Source of the DNA: Oxalobacter aliiformigenes
Lineage (GTDB): Bacteria; Pseudomonadota; Gammaproteobacteria; Burkholderiales; Burkholderiaceae_D
Length of the DNA stretch: 64,000 nt
Direction of reading: 5' to 3'
NCBI RefSeq assembly: GCF_027116575.1
Contig: NZ_CP098252.1
Coordinates: forward strand, 1,736,001-1,800,000
Shown here: one piece after another, positions 8,474-19,551 of the stretch
Layout: each line of letters begins with the position of its first letter
Position numbering within the stretch: the stretch's first letter is position 1
The notes under the pieces: model-generated
The model's input: the letters and a program-made list of their open reading frames with translations, nothing else
What the model was told of the DNA's origin: nothing
The model's database searches: none
Program-made: the position numbers and the translations under genes

Positions 8474-10360
8474 TCAGGCAGGTGCCGTGGCATTCTCCGT
8501 CACTTCAGGATCGTCATTATTACCCTGCGACGGTTTTGAAGGTGCAGACTTCGGTGGACGGGGATCGACTCCATCCATGATATCGTTCACCTGATCGGAA
8601 TCCAGTGTTTCCCACTCAAGCAACAATTTTGCCATTTTCTCGACCTTGTCACGATTTTCTTCAAGCAATTTACGGGCAAGCGCATATTGCTGGTCAAGAA
8701 TGGAACGGATTTCATTATCGACTTTCTGTTGTGTTGCCTCGGATACTGTTTTGGCTGACATACGTCCACCATAAAACATATCCTGTTCCGTATCTTCATA
8801 AACCATAGTCCCCAACGTTTCCGACATACCGTAACGCGTCACCATAGCTCTGGCAATCTTGGTCGCTCTCTCAAAGTCGTTAGAGGCACCAGTAGACATC
8901 TGGTGCATGAACAGTTCCTCCGCGATACGACCACCGAACAAAATGGCGATTTCCTCCAGCATTTTGTCCTTGTACATATTGATACGGTCATGTTCAGGCA
9001 ACTGCCAAGTCAGCCCCAACGCATGACCACGCGGCATGATAGTCACCTTATGGACCGGATCGGCTTTCGGCAAGAGCTTGGCAACTACGGCGTGACCGGA
9101 TTCATGGTAAGCCGTATTCGTCCGTTCTTCTTCACGCATGACAAAAGACTTGCGTTCCGGCCCCATCAGAATTTTGTCCTTTGCATCTTCAAAATCCTGC
9201 ATTTCAACCAGACGTTTGTTGCGACGTGCGGCAAACAGTGCCGATTCATTGACCAGATTGGCCAGATCAGCGCCAGAAAAGCCAGGTGTACCCCGTGCCA
9301 AAACATTGGGGTCGACATCCGGAGCAATCGGTACCTTGCGCATATGCACATTGAGAATCTGCTCACGTCCCCGGATATCCGGCAGACCGACAATAACCTG
9401 CCGGTCAAAACGTCCCGGACGCAACAACGCCTTGTCCAGCACATCGGCCCGATTGGTCGCCGCTACGACAATCGTCCCCGAATTCGGTTCGAAACCATCC
9501 ATTTCAACCAGCAACTGGTTCAACGTCTGTTCACGTTCATCGTTGCCGCCTCCCATACCGGCACCACGATGACGACCGACGGCATCGATTTCATCGATAA
9601 AGATGATACATGGCGAATGTTTCTTTGCCGTATCGAACATATCACGAACACGCGAAGCGCCGACACCGACGAACATTTCCACAAAATCCGAACCGGAAAT
9701 GGAAAAAAACGGTACTTTGGCTTCCCCGGCTATTGCTCTGGCCAAAAGCGTCTTGCCGGTACCCGGAGGGCCGACCAGCAACAACCCGCGAGGGATTCGC
9801 CCACCCAGTTTCTGGAATTTGTTCGGATCACGCAGGAAATCCACCACTTCATAAACTTCTTCTTTGGCTTCGTCGCAACCGGCGACATCGTTGAAAGTCA
9901 CGGTATTGTTTTTCTGGTCTATCATCCGCGCTTTCGATTTTCCGAACGAGAAAGCGCCACCCTTTCCTCCGCCCTGCATCTGACGCATAAAAAAGATCCA
10001 GACTCCAACCAGAAGCAGCATGGGGAACCATGAGATCAATATCTGGGACCAGAATGAAGGTTCTTCCGGCGGTTTGACATCGAACTGGACACCATTGTCA
10101 ACAAGATCGCCGACAAGTCCACGGTCGAGATAAGTCACTCCCGTCTTGACCTTTTTCCCGTCGGCAGTTGTGGCGACAATCGACCGGTCTTCAATGACGA
10201 CATCCTTGATCCGTTTGGATTTCACTTCGTCAAGAAACTGTGAGTAATTGATCGGTTCAACATTCGTCGCATTGCTACGATCCGTAAAATGTTTGAAGGT
10301 CGTAAGAAGGACAATGATAATGGCAGTCCAGATGCCTACCCTGACAAACATGTTGTTCAC
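8474..10360 (-). CDS. ftsH: ATP-dependent zinc metalloprotease FtsH
   Basis: FtsH is a hexameric inner-membrane AAA+ protease that degrades LpxC, sigma-32 and damaged membrane proteins. The 628 residues have two membrane segments (about 8-23 and 105-125) around a small periplasmic domain, Walker A GPPGTGKT at 197-204, Walker B FIDEIDA near 254-260, the second region of homology [20 protein letters not shown] near 301-320, and the zinc motif HESGH at 419-423. Translation most likely starts at GTG, because GAGGAG stands 5 nt before it; the first ATG three codons on is too far from that site. Upstream is rlmE, the usual partner. Confidence 0.98.
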   Translation of the reverse strand: MNNMFVRVGIWTAIIIVLLTTFKHFTDRSNATNVEPINYSQFLDEVKSKRIKDVVIEDRSIVATTADGKKVKTGVTYLDRGLVGDLVDNGVQFDVKPPEEPSFWSQILISWFPMLLLVGVWIFFMRQMQGGGKGGAFSFGKSKARMIDQKNNTVTFNDVAGCDEAKEEVYEVVDFLRDPNKFQKLGGRIPRGLLLVGPPGTGKTLLARAIAGEAKVPFFSISGSDFVEMFVGVGASRVRDMFDTAKKHSPCIIFIDEIDAVGRHRGAGMGGGNDEREQTLNQLLVEMDGFEPNSGTIVVAATNRADVLDKALLRPGRFDRQVIVGLPDIRGREQILNVHMRKVPIAPDVDPNVLARGTPGFSGADLANLVNESALFAARRNKRLVEMQDFEDAKDKILMGPERKSFVMREEERTNTAYHESGHAVVAKLLPKADPVHKVTIMPRGHALGLTWQLPEHDRINMYKDKMLEEIAILFGGRIAEELFMHQMSTGASNDFERATKIARAMVTRYGMSETLGTMVYEDTEQDMFYGGRMSAKTVSEATQQKVDNEIRSILDQQYALARKLLEENRDKVEKMAKLLLEWETLDSDQVNDIMDGVDPRPPKSAPSKPSQGNNDDPEVTENATAPA

Positions 10361-10431
10361 AAAGACTCCTCAGACGCCAGTGCGTCAATTGCTGATAGAT
10401 AGTCCATTTTACAATCATTTTCAAGCATCTG

Positions 10432-10456
10432 CTATCACCGTATGACACGGTGACAG
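10432..10456 (-). repeat. Inverted repeat in the rlmE-ftsH spacer
   Basis: CTGTCACCGT-GTCAT-ACGGTGATAG on the minus strand forms a 10-bp stem with one G-T pair and a 5-nt loop. No T run follows, so it is more likely an mRNA structure or protein site than a terminator. About 6 nt further downstream a CTTGAAA stands, like a heat-shock -35 box, but no matching CCCCAT -10 is present. Confidence 0.4.
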
Positions 10457-10577
10457 AGACAATATTAATTAAAGTCAGCCCGTCTACCTATCGTGATTTC
10501 CCAAAAGCATTATCCGGTTTTACGAACCGAAATACACACTTTTTACAAATGGAGACAAAATCATAAAAATCAAGTCA

Positions 10578-11225
10578 CTATTCTTCACCATGACGCAACT
10601 GTCGTCCCAACAAAAAGATTTCCGAAGAATAATCACGACTTGCCTTGGGTTTCTTGGGAGTGACACTTATAAAAGTTTCACGGAATCTTTTCAATATTTC
10701 GTTGTAACTGCTCCCATTGAAACACTTGACCAGCAATGACCCGGACGGTTTGAGATGAGCCTGTGCAAAATCAAGTGCCAGCTCCATCAGATATTCCACC
10801 CGGGCAGCATCAGTCGATGCGATTCCTGAGAGATTGGGTGCCATATCAGATAATACAAGATCCACCTTTCGTCCTTTCAGTAACGTCTCGAGTTCATTCA
10901 GAACTGATTCTTCCCGAAAATCGCCCTGAAGGAAATGGACTCCCGGCACCGGTTCCATCGGAAGAATATCGAGACCGACAACAACCCCGTTAACCTGATT
11001 GCTGCCTTGAGCTCCCAGTTTACGGGTAATATACTGTGACCAGCTGCCAGGAGCGCACCCCAGATCGACAATAATCTGACCCGGTTTGATCAATCCTGTA
11101 TCTTCATCTATCTCACTCAGCTTGTAAACGGCACGGGCACGATAACCTTCCTTTTGCGCCAGTTTCACATAAGGATCGCCGAGATGGTTTCTCATCCAAC
11201 TTTTATTGAATTTATTCTTTGACAT
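10578..11225 (-). CDS. rlmE: 23S rRNA 2'-O-ribose U2552 methyltransferase RlmE
   Basis: RlmE (RrmJ/FtsJ) methylates U2552 in the A loop of 23S rRNA on the assembling 50S subunit. The 215 residues show the N-terminal basic Lys in YRARAVYKL near residues 27-35, the SAM motif [12 protein letters not shown] near 53-64, the catalytic Asp in [12 protein letters not shown] near 128-139, the Lys in LVKCFNG near 165, and the Glu in SSEIFLLG near 203, so the K-D-K-E tetrad is complete. It is divergent from yhbY, with only 32 nt between their start codons, and is followed by ftsH. Confidence 0.96.
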   Translation of the reverse strand: MSKNKFNKSWMRNHLGDPYVKLAQKEGYRARAVYKLSEIDEDTGLIKPGQIIVDLGCAPGSWSQYITRKLGAQGSNQVNGVVVGLDILPMEPVPGVHFLQGDFREESVLNELETLLKGRKVDLVLSDMAPNLSGIASTDAARVEYLMELALDFAQAHLKPSGSLLVKCFNGSSYNEILKRFRETFISVTPKKPKASRDYSSEIFLLGRQLRHGEE

Positions 11226-11257
11226 TCGCGTAAAATACAGTTTTCCAAAGGAATACT

Positions 11258-11725
11258 ATGCTGAAATTAACTTCTGCACAACGAAGCCTGCTGAGATCGC
11301 AGGCACACAGTCTGAATCCGGTTGTCATGATTGGCGATGCCGGATTGAGCGACGCCGTTCTGAAAGAAATCAATGTCAACCTTGATGCGCACGGCCTGAT
11401 CAAAATCCGCGTTTTCGGTGATGACCGGCTGGCACGCGTCGAAATACTGCAATCGATCTGCCAGCAACTCGATGCTGCTCCCATACAGCATATCGGCAAA
11501 CTGCTGGTCATTTATCGTCCGCAGAAAGAATCTGTCAAACCGGCGGAAAATAACAAAAAAGGGGGACTGAAGTCTGTTGTGACGTTCAAACCGGGATTCG
11601 GCGCCATCAAGAATCGCGTGAAGAAAGTCCTGATCAAAGGCAACGAGCGCGTCACCCAAGGCGGACTGATCAAACGCAAGAAAACCCGCCAGACGAGTGC
11701 CAAGAAAAAGGCACTCGCCCGGTAA
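11258..11725 (+). CDS. yhbY: Ribosome assembly RNA-binding protein YhbY, C-terminally extended
   Basis: The first about 95 residues are a CRM-domain protein that binds pre-50S particles: LTSAQRSLLRSQAHSLNPVV and the GxxG-like loop IGDAGLSDAV, then HGLIKIRVFGDDR. Family members such as E. coli YhbY are about 97 residues; here some 55 residues rich in Lys and Arg follow (VKKVLIKGNERVTQGGLIKR and similar), probably an rRNA-binding tail. AAAGGA precedes the ATG. It shares a very short divergent spacer with rlmE and ends 8 nt from the convergent greA. Confidence 0.92.
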   Translation: MLKLTSAQRSLLRSQAHSLNPVVMIGDAGLSDAVLKEINVNLDAHGLIKIRVFGDDRLARVEILQSICQQLDAAPIQHIGKLLVIYRPQKESVKPAENNKKGGLKSVVTFKPGFGAIKNRVKKVLIKGNERVTQGGLIKRKKTRQTSAKKKALAR

Positions 11726-11733
11726 AGACGATT

Positions 11734-12210
11734 TCAGATAAACAATACATCAAGAATTTCATATTCGCGGATTCCGGCGGGCGCGTTGACTTCAACGACA
11801 TCGCCCGCTTCGCGACCGATCAGGGCACGAGCCAGCGGCGAAGTAACCGAAATTTTCATCTCCTTCAGATCAGCCTCGTCATTACCGACAATCTGGTAAC
11901 TGACCTTTTCACCGTTTTCCAAATCTTCCAGTGCCACGGTAGCAGCGAAAACAACACGGCCATTGGTATTCAAGGTTTTTGGATCGATAATCTGCGCCGA
12001 ACTCAACTTGCTCTCCAGTTCGGCAATACGCCCTTCAATAAACGCCTGACGTTCCTTGGCTGCATCATACTCCGCATTTTCGGACAAATCCCCATGAGAG
12101 CGGGCCTCGGCAATGGCAGCAATCACTTCATAGCGGTCTTTGGTTTTCAGCCGATGCAATTCATCACGCATCATTTGTGCGCCTCTGACAGTAACTGGTA
12201 TAGAACTCAT
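11734..12210 (-). CDS. greA: Transcription elongation factor GreA
   Basis: GreA enters the secondary channel of RNA polymerase and stimulates cleavage of backtracked RNA. The 158 residues are full length: an N-terminal coiled coil (about 8-75) with the acidic tip motif DLSENAEYDAAKERQ near residues 41-55, then the FKBP-like C-terminal domain with SPLARALIGREAGDVVEV near 124-141. It lies 87 nt beyond carB on the same strand, the standard carA-carB-greA order in Burkholderiales, and runs toward yhbY with almost no spacer. Confidence 0.97.
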   Translation of the reverse strand: MSSIPVTVRGAQMMRDELHRLKTKDRYEVIAAIAEARSHGDLSENAEYDAAKERQAFIEGRIAELESKLSSAQIIDPKTLNTNGRVVFAATVALEDLENGEKVSYQIVGNDEADLKEMKISVTSPLARALIGREAGDVVEVNAPAGIREYEILDVLFI

Positions 12211-12297
12211 TTTTCCTATCTCTCAAAAAAACCGGCGAGACTTTGCGACACGACAACAGTGCCAGTAAAGCCTCGCAAACTCATTTACTCATTCACT

Positions 12298-15200
12298 TCA
12301 GTGAAGCATTCTGTGCAGACTCTGCAAATCATAGACGTTGATATTGTCCATACATGCGATCCCCTGAACAGCTGCTTCCGCTCCCGCAATTGTCGTAATA
12401 GTATTGATACGGGCTGCCAGAGCCGATGTCCGTATGATGCGGGAATCGAAAATGGCGTTCCTTCTTTCTTCCACAGTATTGATCACCATCACGATTTCAT
12501 GATTTTTGATCACGTCACCGATATGTGGTCTCCCTTCGGCAACCTTGTTCACTGTTTCAACTTCAATACCCGCTTCACGAATCGTATTGGCCGTTCCTCT
12601 TGTCGCCATAATCGTAAAACCGAGTTTGACAAGATCTTTCGCCACCTTGACGGCCCTTGGTTTGTCGCTGTCCTTGACCGAGAGGAAAACCTTTCCTGAA
12701 CGCGGCAAGTTCACTCCCGCCGCCATTTGCGACTTGACAAAAGCCTCGCCGAACGATTTTCCAACTCCCATGACCTCACCGGTCGATTTCATTTCCGGCC
12801 CAAGAATCGTATCCACACCCGGGAATTTGACAAACGGAAAAACAGCTTCCTTGACACTGAAATAAGGCGGTACGGTTTCCTTGTCGATACCCTGTTCATC
12901 CAGCGATTTACCGACCATGCACCGGGCTGCAATCTTCGCCAGTTGCCGTCCGGTCGCCTTAGAAACAAACGGAACCGTACGGGAAGCCCGTGGATTGACC
13001 TCAAGCACAAACACGACATCCTGCAGTTTGCCATCCACTTCCTGATGCTGGATAGCGAACTGGACATTCATCAGACCGACGACATTCAGGCCTTTTGCCA
13101 TCAGTGTTGTCTGACGTTTCAGTTCCTCGATGGTTTCTTCCGACAATGAATAAGGCGGCAAGGAACAGGCAGAATCACCGGAATGAACCCCTGCCTGTTC
13201 GATATGTTCCATGACACCGCCGATCACGACCCGTTTTCCATCGGATATACAATCCACATCCACTTCGATCGCATCGTTCAGGAAACGGTCAAGCAAAACG
13301 GGCGAGTCGTTGGAAACCTTGACGGCCTCACGCATATAACGGTCCAGACCAGCCTGATCGTGGACGATTTCCATGGCACGGCCGCCCAAGACATAGGAAG
13401 GACGGACGACAATCGGATAGCCGATTTCCTTGGCCAGTTCCATCGCTTCTTCTTCGGTACGCGCAGTTCGGTTAGGAGGTTGCCGCAGATTCAGTTCTTT
13501 CAGCAGTTTCTGGAAACGCTCGCGATCTTCCGCCGCATCGATCATATCCGGAGACGTACCGACAATCGGCACACCATTGGCTTCCAGATCAAGCGCCAGC
13601 TTCAGCGGTGTCTGACCGCCATACTGGACAATCACACCATATGGTTTTTCCTTGTCGACGATTTCCAGAACATCTTCCAGCGTTAACGGTTCGAAATACA
13701 ACCGATCCGAAATGTCATAATCCGTAGAAACGGTTTCAGGGTTGCAGTTGACCATGATGGTTTCATAACCGTCTTCACGCATCGCCATGGCAGCATGAAC
13801 GCAACAGTAATCGAACTCGATTCCCTGACCGATACGGTTCGGGCCACCGCCCAGAACCATAATCTTCTTCTTGTTTGTCGGCTCGGCTTCACATTCTTCA
13901 TCATATGTGGAATACATGTAAGCCGTATTCGTGGCGAATTCCGCTGCACAGGTATCGACCCGTTTGTAAACCGGCCGGATACCCCAGGCATGACGTTTGT
14001 CACGAATTACCTTGTCTGTCGTTTTCAGCAACCAGGCCAGACGTTTGTCGGAGAACCCTTTTTGCTTGAGTTTGAAAAGAGTGTCCTTGTCAAGATCTTC
14101 CAGTTTCTGCCGGTCAAGCCATAATTCGATATCGACGATTTCCTTGATCTGCGCCAGAAACCAGGGATCGATATGCGTCAGATTATGTACCTCGTCCAGC
14201 GTGAAACCCTGTGCGAATGCATCACCGACATACCAGATACGTTCCGGGCCCGGTTCGCCGAGTTCTTCCTTGATGACTTCGTGATCGGTCGTTTTCTCAT
14301 TCATGCCTTCCACACCGACTTCAAGCCCGCGCAAGGCTTTCTGGAACGACTCCTGGAATGTCCGGCCGATCGCCATCACTTCACCCACCGATTTCATCTG
14401 CGTCGTCAGATGCGGATCGGCAGATGGGAACTTCTCGAATGTGAAACGGGGTACTTTCGTGACGACATAATCAATGGAAGGTTCAAAAGAAGCCGGTGTC
14501 GCACCACCCGTAATTTCATTTCTCAGTTCGTCCAGAGTGAAACCGATCGCCAGCTTGGCCGCCACCTTGGCAATCGGGAACCCGGTTGCTTTCGATGCCA
14601 GCGCAGATGAACGGGAAACACGTGGATTCATCTCGATGACGATCATGCGTCCATCTTTCGGATTGATGGCGAACTGGACATTCGATCCACCTGTATCCAC
14701 CCCGATTTCACGCAGAATGGCAATCGAGGCATTGCGCATCAGCTGATACTCCTTGTCGGTCAGTGTTTGCGCCGGCGCCACTGTAATCGAATCACCGGTA
14801 TGTACTCCCATCGGATCCAGATTTTCGATCGAACAGACGATAATACAGTTGTCCGCACGATCACGAACCACTTCCATTTCATACTCTTTCCAGCCGATCA
14901 ATGATTCCTCGATCAGCAATTCACTGGTTGGAGAAGCCTCCAGTCCACGACGACAAATCGCATCGAATTCTTCTTCATTATAGGCAATGCCGCCTCCCGT
15001 ACCACCCAGTGTGAAAGACGGCCGGATGATCACCGGGAACCCGATTCTTTTCTGGACATCCCAAGCCTGATCCAGCGAATGCGCAATTCCGGAACGTGCC
15101 GAGGAAAGCCCGATTTTCGTCATGGCTTCCTTGAATTTCGAACGATCTTCCGCCTTGTCGATCGCTTCCGGCGAAGCACCGATCAGCTCAACACCATATT

Positions 15201-15528
15201 TCTCCAGAACACCATTACGATACAGATCAAGTGCGCAATTCAGAGCTGTCTGGCCACCCATGGTCGGCAAAATGGCATCGGGCTTTTCTTTCTCGATAAT
15301 CCTTTCGACCACTTTCCAGGTGATCGGTTCGATGAACGTCACATCCGCCATATCCGGATCAGTCATAATGGTTGCAGGATTGCTGTTGACCAGAATGACC
15401 CTGTACCCCTCTTCCCTCAAAGCCTTGCAAGCCTGGGCACCGGAATAATCGAATTCACAAGCCTGTCCAATGATAATGGGGCCGGCGCCAATAATAAGAA
15501 TGCTTTTGATATCAGTACGTTTTGGCAT
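12298..15528 (-). CDS. carB: Carbamoyl-phosphate synthase large subunit
   Basis: CarB makes carbamoyl phosphate from bicarbonate, two ATP and ammonia channelled from CarA, for arginine and pyrimidine synthesis. The 1076 residues are the usual length and hold two homologous ATP-grasp halves. The first begins [21 protein letters not shown], the second [20 protein letters not shown] near residue 555. Each has its own [18 protein letters not shown] and [22 protein letters not shown] metal site. The final about 130 residues are the MGS-like allosteric domain ([18 protein letters not shown]). It follows carA after 99 nt; that gap has a stem CCGTTTTC/GAAAACGG at 15550-15573 of unknown purpose. Confidence 0.98.
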   Translation of the reverse strand: MPKRTDIKSILIIGAGPIIIGQACEFDYSGAQACKALREEGYRVILVNSNPATIMTDPDMADVTFIEPITWKVVERIIEKEKPDAILPTMGGQTALNCALDLYRNGVLEKYGVELIGASPEAIDKAEDRSKFKEAMTKIGLSSARSGIAHSLDQAWDVQKRIGFPVIIRPSFTLGGTGGGIAYNEEEFDAICRRGLEASPTSELLIEESLIGWKEYEMEVVRDRADNCIIVCSIENLDPMGVHTGDSITVAPAQTLTDKEYQLMRNASIAILREIGVDTGGSNVQFAINPKDGRMIVIEMNPRVSRSSALASKATGFPIAKVAAKLAIGFTLDELRNEITGGATPASFEPSIDYVVTKVPRFTFEKFPSADPHLTTQMKSVGEVMAIGRTFQESFQKALRGLEVGVEGMNEKTTDHEVIKEELGEPGPERIWYVGDAFAQGFTLDEVHNLTHIDPWFLAQIKEIVDIELWLDRQKLEDLDKDTLFKLKQKGFSDKRLAWLLKTTDKVIRDKRHAWGIRPVYKRVDTCAAEFATNTAYMYSTYDEECEAEPTNKKKIMVLGGGPNRIGQGIEFDYCCVHAAMAMREDGYETIMVNCNPETVSTDYDISDRLYFEPLTLEDVLEIVDKEKPYGVIVQYGGQTPLKLALDLEANGVPIVGTSPDMIDAAEDRERFQKLLKELNLRQPPNRTARTEEEAMELAKEIGYPIVVRPSYVLGGRAMEIVHDQAGLDRYMREAVKVSNDSPVLLDRFLNDAIEVDVDCISDGKRVVIGGVMEHIEQAGVHSGDSACSLPPYSLSEETIEELKRQTTLMAKGLNVVGLMNVQFAIQHQEVDGKLQDVVFVLEVNPRASRTVPFVSKATGRQLAKIAARCMVGKSLDEQGIDKETVPPYFSVKEAVFPFVKFPGVDTILGPEMKSTGEVMGVGKSFGEAFVKSQMAAGVNLPRSGKVFLSVKDSDKPRAVKVAKDLVKLGFTIMATRGTANTIREAGIEVETVNKVAEGRPHIGDVIKNHEIVMVINTVEERRNAIFDSRIIRTSALAARINTITTIAGAEAAVQGIACMDNINVYDLQSLHRMLH

Positions 15529-15627
15529 ATTTTCAAGTTGTATAGGTTACCGTTTTCAAAAACCGGAAAACGGCGAAAATGCTTTCAATTTTGCCGAAGC
15601 AACCCCTGCCACAGCGAAACCGAATGG

Positions 15628-16776
15628 TTACTTGTCCTTTTTGGCTTTTTCCATCAGTCCGACAAATCTGTCAAACAGATAATCGACATCTCCCGGGCCG
15701 GGCGAAGCTTCAGGATGCCCCTGGAAACAGAAAGCGGGCTTATCGGTTCGGGCAAATCCTTGCAGGGAACCATCAAAAAGCGACTTGTGCGTTACCTTGC
15801 AATTGGAAGGCAATGTAGAAGCATCGACAGCAAAGCCATGGTTTTGCGATGTGATTAATACTTTTCCCGTTTCAAGATCCTGTACAGGATGATTGGCGCC
15901 ATGATGGCCGAATTTCATTTTCATGGTTCTTGCACCGGCGGCCAACGCCATGATCTGATGCCCGAGACAAATCCCGAAAGTCGGAATGCCACGCTCGATC
16001 AATTCACGAGCCGCATCAATTGCATACGTACACGGTTCGGGATCGCCGGGGCCATTCGAAAGAAAAACGCCATCCGGTGACAGTTTCAGTACATCTTCAG
16101 CCGAAGATTGTGCCGGAAGTACGGTGACTTTACACCCGCGATCAGTCAGCATACGCAAAATATTACGCTTGACACCGAAATCGAATGCAACGACATGATA
16201 CTTGTAGTCGCCAAGCTGCTTGTAACCGGAACCCAGCTCCCAGCCCGCTTCCGTCCACTCATAGGAACTGTCTGTCGTAACCTCTCTGGCCAGATCCTGC
16301 CCGGAAAGCCCCTGACAACCACGTGCCAGTTCAAGTGCTTTCCTTTCATCGTTCCCGACGACAATCGCGCCACTCTGCGCCCCTTTTTCACGAAGAATAC
16401 GAGTCAGTTTACGGGTATCGATACCGGCAATCGCGACAATATTCTGTTCTTTCAGATAATCGGGAAGAGACTGGGTTGCACGGAAATTGGAAATGACGGG
16501 CTGGACATCTTTGACGATAAAACCGGCTGCCTGTATTTTTCTGGACTCGACATCTTCAGGATTGACACCTGTATTGCCGATATGAGGATAAGTCAGGGTA
16601 ACGATCTGCCCGCTGTAACTGGGATCCGTCAGAATCTCCTGATAACCTGTCATGGAAGTGTTGAAAACAACTTCGCCGGAAGTCTCACCTGAAGCGCCAA
16701 TAGAATAGCCGTGAAAAACAGTGCCGTCTGCAAGCGCCAGAACGGCTGGAACTTGTTGACCGAAAGGGAATTGCAA
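15628..16776 (-). CDS. carA: Carbamoyl-phosphate synthase small (glutaminase) subunit
   Basis: CarA hydrolyses glutamine and passes ammonia to CarB. The 382 residues have the N-terminal CPSase small-chain domain ([38 protein letters not shown]) and a C-terminal class I amidotransferase domain with [10 protein letters not shown], the nucleophile in [13 protein letters not shown] near residue 270, and the His-Glu pair in [11 protein letters not shown] near 353. The start appears to be TTG: AAGGAG stands 6 nt before it and no ATG fits. A sigma-70 promoter and a structured leader of about 145 nt lie upstream, so the leader may be regulatory. Confidence 0.97.
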   Translation of the reverse strand: MQFPFGQQVPAVLALADGTVFHGYSIGASGETSGEVVFNTSMTGYQEILTDPSYSGQIVTLTYPHIGNTGVNPEDVESRKIQAAGFIVKDVQPVISNFRATQSLPDYLKEQNIVAIAGIDTRKLTRILREKGAQSGAIVVGNDERKALELARGCQGLSGQDLAREVTTDSSYEWTEAGWELGSGYKQLGDYKYHVVAFDFGVKRNILRMLTDRGCKVTVLPAQSSAEDVLKLSPDGVFLSNGPGDPEPCTYAIDAARELIERGIPTFGICLGHQIMALAAGARTMKMKFGHHGANHPVQDLETGKVLITSQNHGFAVDASTLPSNCKVTHKSLFDGSLQGFARTDKPAFCFQGHPEASPGPGDVDYLFDRFVGLMEKAKKDK

Positions 16777-16833
16777 GGTAACTCCTTTTAGTGCTACCGC
16801 AACGGCACCGCTTCATCAGGCTGCATTAACCTC

Positions 16834-16857
16834 CCGAACTGCTGTTAACCAGTTCGG
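16834..16857 (-). promoter_or_regulatory. Hairpin in the carA leader
   Basis: CCGAACTG-GTTAACAG-CAGTTCGG is a perfect 8-bp stem in the 5' leader of carA. A second, weaker stem (GTGCCG..CGGTAGCAC) follows about 25 nt later, just before the ribosome-binding site. No T run follows either, so translational control is more likely than termination; function is not known. Confidence 0.45.
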
Positions 16858-16928
16858 AACGCTGGAGTTTTAATAGGAGTCGGACAACGCAGGCGCTACG
16901 GTAATGATTGAATTCGTTAAGCCATTCA

Positions 16929-16957
16929 ATTATAGCCGAGAATAAATATGCCAGCAA
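16929..16957 (-). promoter_or_regulatory. Sigma-70 promoter of carAB
   Basis: On the minus strand TTGCTG and a perfect TATAAT are separated by exactly 17 nt. The predicted transcription start near 16921 leaves a leader of about 145 nt before the carA start codon. Confidence 0.65.
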
Positions 16958-16970
16958 ATTGCCGCTTCCA

Positions 16971-18179
16971 TTATTTTCCGGAATATCCCAACCCCATCGC
17001 TTCCCGGACATCACGCATGGTTTCGCCAGCCAGCTTGCGCGCCTTTTCACAGCCATACTCGACTATTTCCCTGACAAGCGCCGGCTTGGCGACATACTGT
17101 TGCGCTCTCTCCTGCATCGGTTCCAGTTCACGAATGACCGCATCGATAATCGGCTGCTTGCACTGAATACAGCCTATTCCGGCAGAACGGCACCCCTGTT
17201 GCACCCATTCTTTCGTTTCATCATCGGAATAGACAACATGGAAAAGCCAGACCGGACATTTTTCGGGATCCCCCGGGTCAGTTCGCTTGACACGTGCCGG
17301 ATCGGTCTGCATCGTCCGGATTTTTCTGGCTATCGTTTCCTTGTCATCACGCAACGCAATCGTATTGCCATAACTTTTCGACATCTTGGCGCCGTCAAGC
17401 CCCGGCAACCGGGAAGCTTCCGTCAACAACGCTTGAGGTTCCGCCAGAATCTGCTTGCGACTTCCCAACAGATAACCGTACAGCAGCTCCCTGTCACTGG
17501 TGGACAGACTGCCGGCCTGATCCAGCATGGCCTTTGCCTTCTCAAGCGATTCGGTATTTCCTTTCTCCTGGTAATCCGTGCGCAATTCCATGAAAATCCT
17601 GGCCTGTTTGTTTCCGAGTTTTTTCGCGCTCGCCTGAGCCTTCTCGTCAAAGCCTTTTTCCCGACCATACATATAATTGAAACGTCGCGCCAGCTCCCGC
17701 ATGATCTCCATGTGCGGCAATTGATCCTCCCCGACAGGAACTTTATTGGCACGATAAACAAGCACATCGGCCGCCATCATGAGAGGATAGCCCAGAAAAC
17801 CATAGGTCGTCAGATCCTTGTGTGCCAGCTTCTGTATCTGATCCTTGTAGGTCGGCACCCTCTCCAGCCATGATAGGGGAGTCGACATGCTCATCAGCAA
17901 CGTCAGTTCGGCATGTTCAAGAACCCTGGACTGGATGAAAATCGTCGCTTTTTCCGGATCAATACCGGCTGCGAGCCAGTCAATCACCATTTCCCATGCA
18001 TTCTTTTCGATGGTTTCCACTTCATCATAATGGGTTGTCAATGCATGCCAGTCTGCGACAAAAAACAGGCTTTCGATTTCCGATTGGATACGAACCCAGT
18101 TTTTGATGGCGCCATGATAATGGCCAAGATGCAATGCGCCGGTCGGACGCATGCCGGAAACAACACGATCAGGATACAT
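16971..18179 (-). CDS. trpS: Tryptophan--tRNA ligase
   Basis: A class I aminoacyl-tRNA synthetase that charges tRNA-Trp. The signature motifs are present: GALHLGHYHGAIKNW near residues 14-28 (the HIGH equivalent HLGH) and AKMSKSYGN near 260 (KMSKS). The 402 residues exceed the roughly 330 of the E. coli enzyme; extra sequence lies mainly between the two motifs (about residues 160-250, rich in Lys and Glu), a long form that I believe is usual in Betaproteobacteria. It begins 6 nt after the M50 protease gene, in the conserved yciO-protease-trpS cluster. Confidence 0.97.
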   Translation of the reverse strand: MYPDRVVSGMRPTGALHLGHYHGAIKNWVRIQSEIESLFFVADWHALTTHYDEVETIEKNAWEMVIDWLAAGIDPEKATIFIQSRVLEHAELTLLMSMSTPLSWLERVPTYKDQIQKLAHKDLTTYGFLGYPLMMAADVLVYRANKVPVGEDQLPHMEIMRELARRFNYMYGREKGFDEKAQASAKKLGNKQARIFMELRTDYQEKGNTESLEKAKAMLDQAGSLSTSDRELLYGYLLGSRKQILAEPQALLTEASRLPGLDGAKMSKSYGNTIALRDDKETIARKIRTMQTDPARVKRTDPGDPEKCPVWLFHVVYSDDETKEWVQQGCRSAGIGCIQCKQPIIDAVIRELEPMQERAQQYVAKPALVREIVEYGCEKARKLAGETMRDVREAMGLGYSGK

Positions 18180-18185
18180 AATGAA

Positions 18186-18845
18186 TCACAAAGACAAAAA
18201 ATATAACAATGGATAAAGAAACAGGTTGACGATCCAGCGCCCCAGATACATCACCGGACGCATCCAGTAATTCGTCAGCCCGAGATAAACCAGTCCCAGC
18301 ACGATGAAAAAGCCGTACCGCTCGATCTGGGCAAACTTGTACGCCATATTCACCGGCAACAGACTTGTCATTATGCGTCCTCCATCCAGCGGTGGCAATG
18401 GGAAAAGATTGAAAGCGAAAAGGACCAGATTGATCATGACACCGGCATCGGCCATCTGAAGAAGAAACCCGTTCTGACCATGCGCCAGCAACAAACCGAC
18501 TTTGAACAGACTCCACAGCAAAGCCATAAGAAGATTCGAACCTGGTCCCGCCAGGGCCACCAGTGCGGAATCTCTTCTGGGATGACGCAACTGCCCGAAA
18601 TTGACGGGAACCGGCTTGGCATAACCGAAAATAAAAGGGCTGCCCACAAGAAAAAGCATGGCAGGAATCACAACAGTTCCGAGTGGATCGATATGCCTGA
18701 ACGGATTCAGTGTCATTCTTCCTTGCATATAAGCGGTTGAATCACCGAGAAAGCGCGCGACAAAGGCATGTGCCGCCTCATGCAGGGTGATGGCAAGCAA
18801 CACGGGAATAACCCAGACTATGGCCGTTTCAGCAATATTTTCCAT
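18186..18845 (-). CDS. Site-2 protease family (M50) integral membrane metalloprotease
   Basis: The 219 residues form about five or six hydrophobic segments. The zinc motif HEAAH is at about residues 22-26 in the first half, and NLFPLPPLDGGRI near residue 165 supplies the third ligand Asp within the typical NxxPxxxLDGG pattern. No PDZ domain is present, so this is the short type, unlike RseP. Such proteases cut within membranes; the substrate is unknown. It lies between yciO and trpS with gaps of 50 and 6 nt, a conserved cluster in this order of bacteria. Confidence 0.9.
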   Translation of the reverse strand: MENIAETAIVWVIPVLLAITLHEAAHAFVARFLGDSTAYMQGRMTLNPFRHIDPLGTVVIPAMLFLVGSPFIFGYAKPVPVNFGQLRHPRRDSALVALAGPGSNLLMALLWSLFKVGLLLAHGQNGFLLQMADAGVMINLVLFAFNLFPLPPLDGGRIMTSLLPVNMAYKFAQIERYGFFIVLGLVYLGLTNYWMRPVMYLGRWIVNLFLYPLLYFLSL

Positions 18846-18895
18846 TCCATACTTTCAGATCATGAAACAGCCGATAAATGCATCGGGCCGTTTTT

Positions 18896-19522
18896 TTACA
18901 ACCCTATCAGGGCAGGCTCTCCCCGTCCACTACGCACTAGCAAAGGTTCCTTGCCGGTCAGATCAACGACCGTCGTGGGCAACAGGCCACAGGCTCCACC
19001 ATCAACAACAGCGTCAACCAGTTTTTCCAGTCTTTCCTGAATGACATACCCTTCCGTCATGGGATCTTCATCGCCCGGAAGAATAACCGTTGTACAGATC
19101 AGAGGTTCTCCAAGCTCTTTCAGCAAGGCCTGATCGATACGGTTGTCCGGCACACGCAAACCGATTGTCTTGCGAGACGGATGCGACAAACGGCGCGGTA
19201 CCTCCTTGGTTGCTTGCAAGATAAAAGTAAAGGCCCCCGGTGTCGCCGTTTTGAGAAGGCGATAAGCGGAATTGTCCACTCTGGCATAGGAACCCACTTC
19301 ACTCAAATCACGGCACAACAACGTCAGTAAATGCCGTTCGTCAATCTGGCGGATCTGCCGTATCCTGTCAACGGCTGCCTTGTCATCCAGACGGCATACC
19401 AGCGCATAACTGGAATCGGTCGGTATAACGATCACTCCTCCATCACGCACAATATCGGCAGCCTTCCTGATCAGGCGGGTTTGAGGATTGACAGGATGTA
19501 TTTCCAGATAAAAACTCGTCAT
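18896..19522 (-). CDS. yciO: YciO/YrdC/Sua5-family protein (YciO type)
   Basis: The 208 residues match the YciO branch of the threonylcarbamoyl-AMP synthase fold: YLEIHPVNPQTRLIRKA at the start, GGVIVIPTDSSYALVC near residues 28-43, TPGAFTFIL near 93, RKTIGLRVPD near 117, and PTTVVDLTG near 182. The fold binds L-threonine, bicarbonate and ATP in TsaC/Sua5; whether YciO does this reaction in cells is not settled. A separate long Sua5 is encoded at 53790-54815, so this copy is probably not the main t6A enzyme. Confidence 0.88.
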   Translation of the reverse strand: MTSFYLEIHPVNPQTRLIRKAADIVRDGGVIVIPTDSSYALVCRLDDKAAVDRIRQIRQIDERHLLTLLCRDLSEVGSYARVDNSAYRLLKTATPGAFTFILQATKEVPRRLSHPSRKTIGLRVPDNRIDQALLKELGEPLICTTVILPGDEDPMTEGYVIQERLEKLVDAVVDGGACGLLPTTVVDLTGKEPLLVRSGRGEPALIGL

Positions 19523-19551
19523 TTCTCAACTTTTAGTCTTGAACCGTTCCA

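Noticed and set aside
8903..10033. Plus-strand open frame opposite ftsH
   Set aside because: Antisense shadow; ftsH motifs on the other strand are complete.
10400..10430. Heat-shock (sigma-32) promoter for ftsH
   Set aside because: CTTGAAA matches the -35 box but no CCCCAT-like -10 lies at the right distance.
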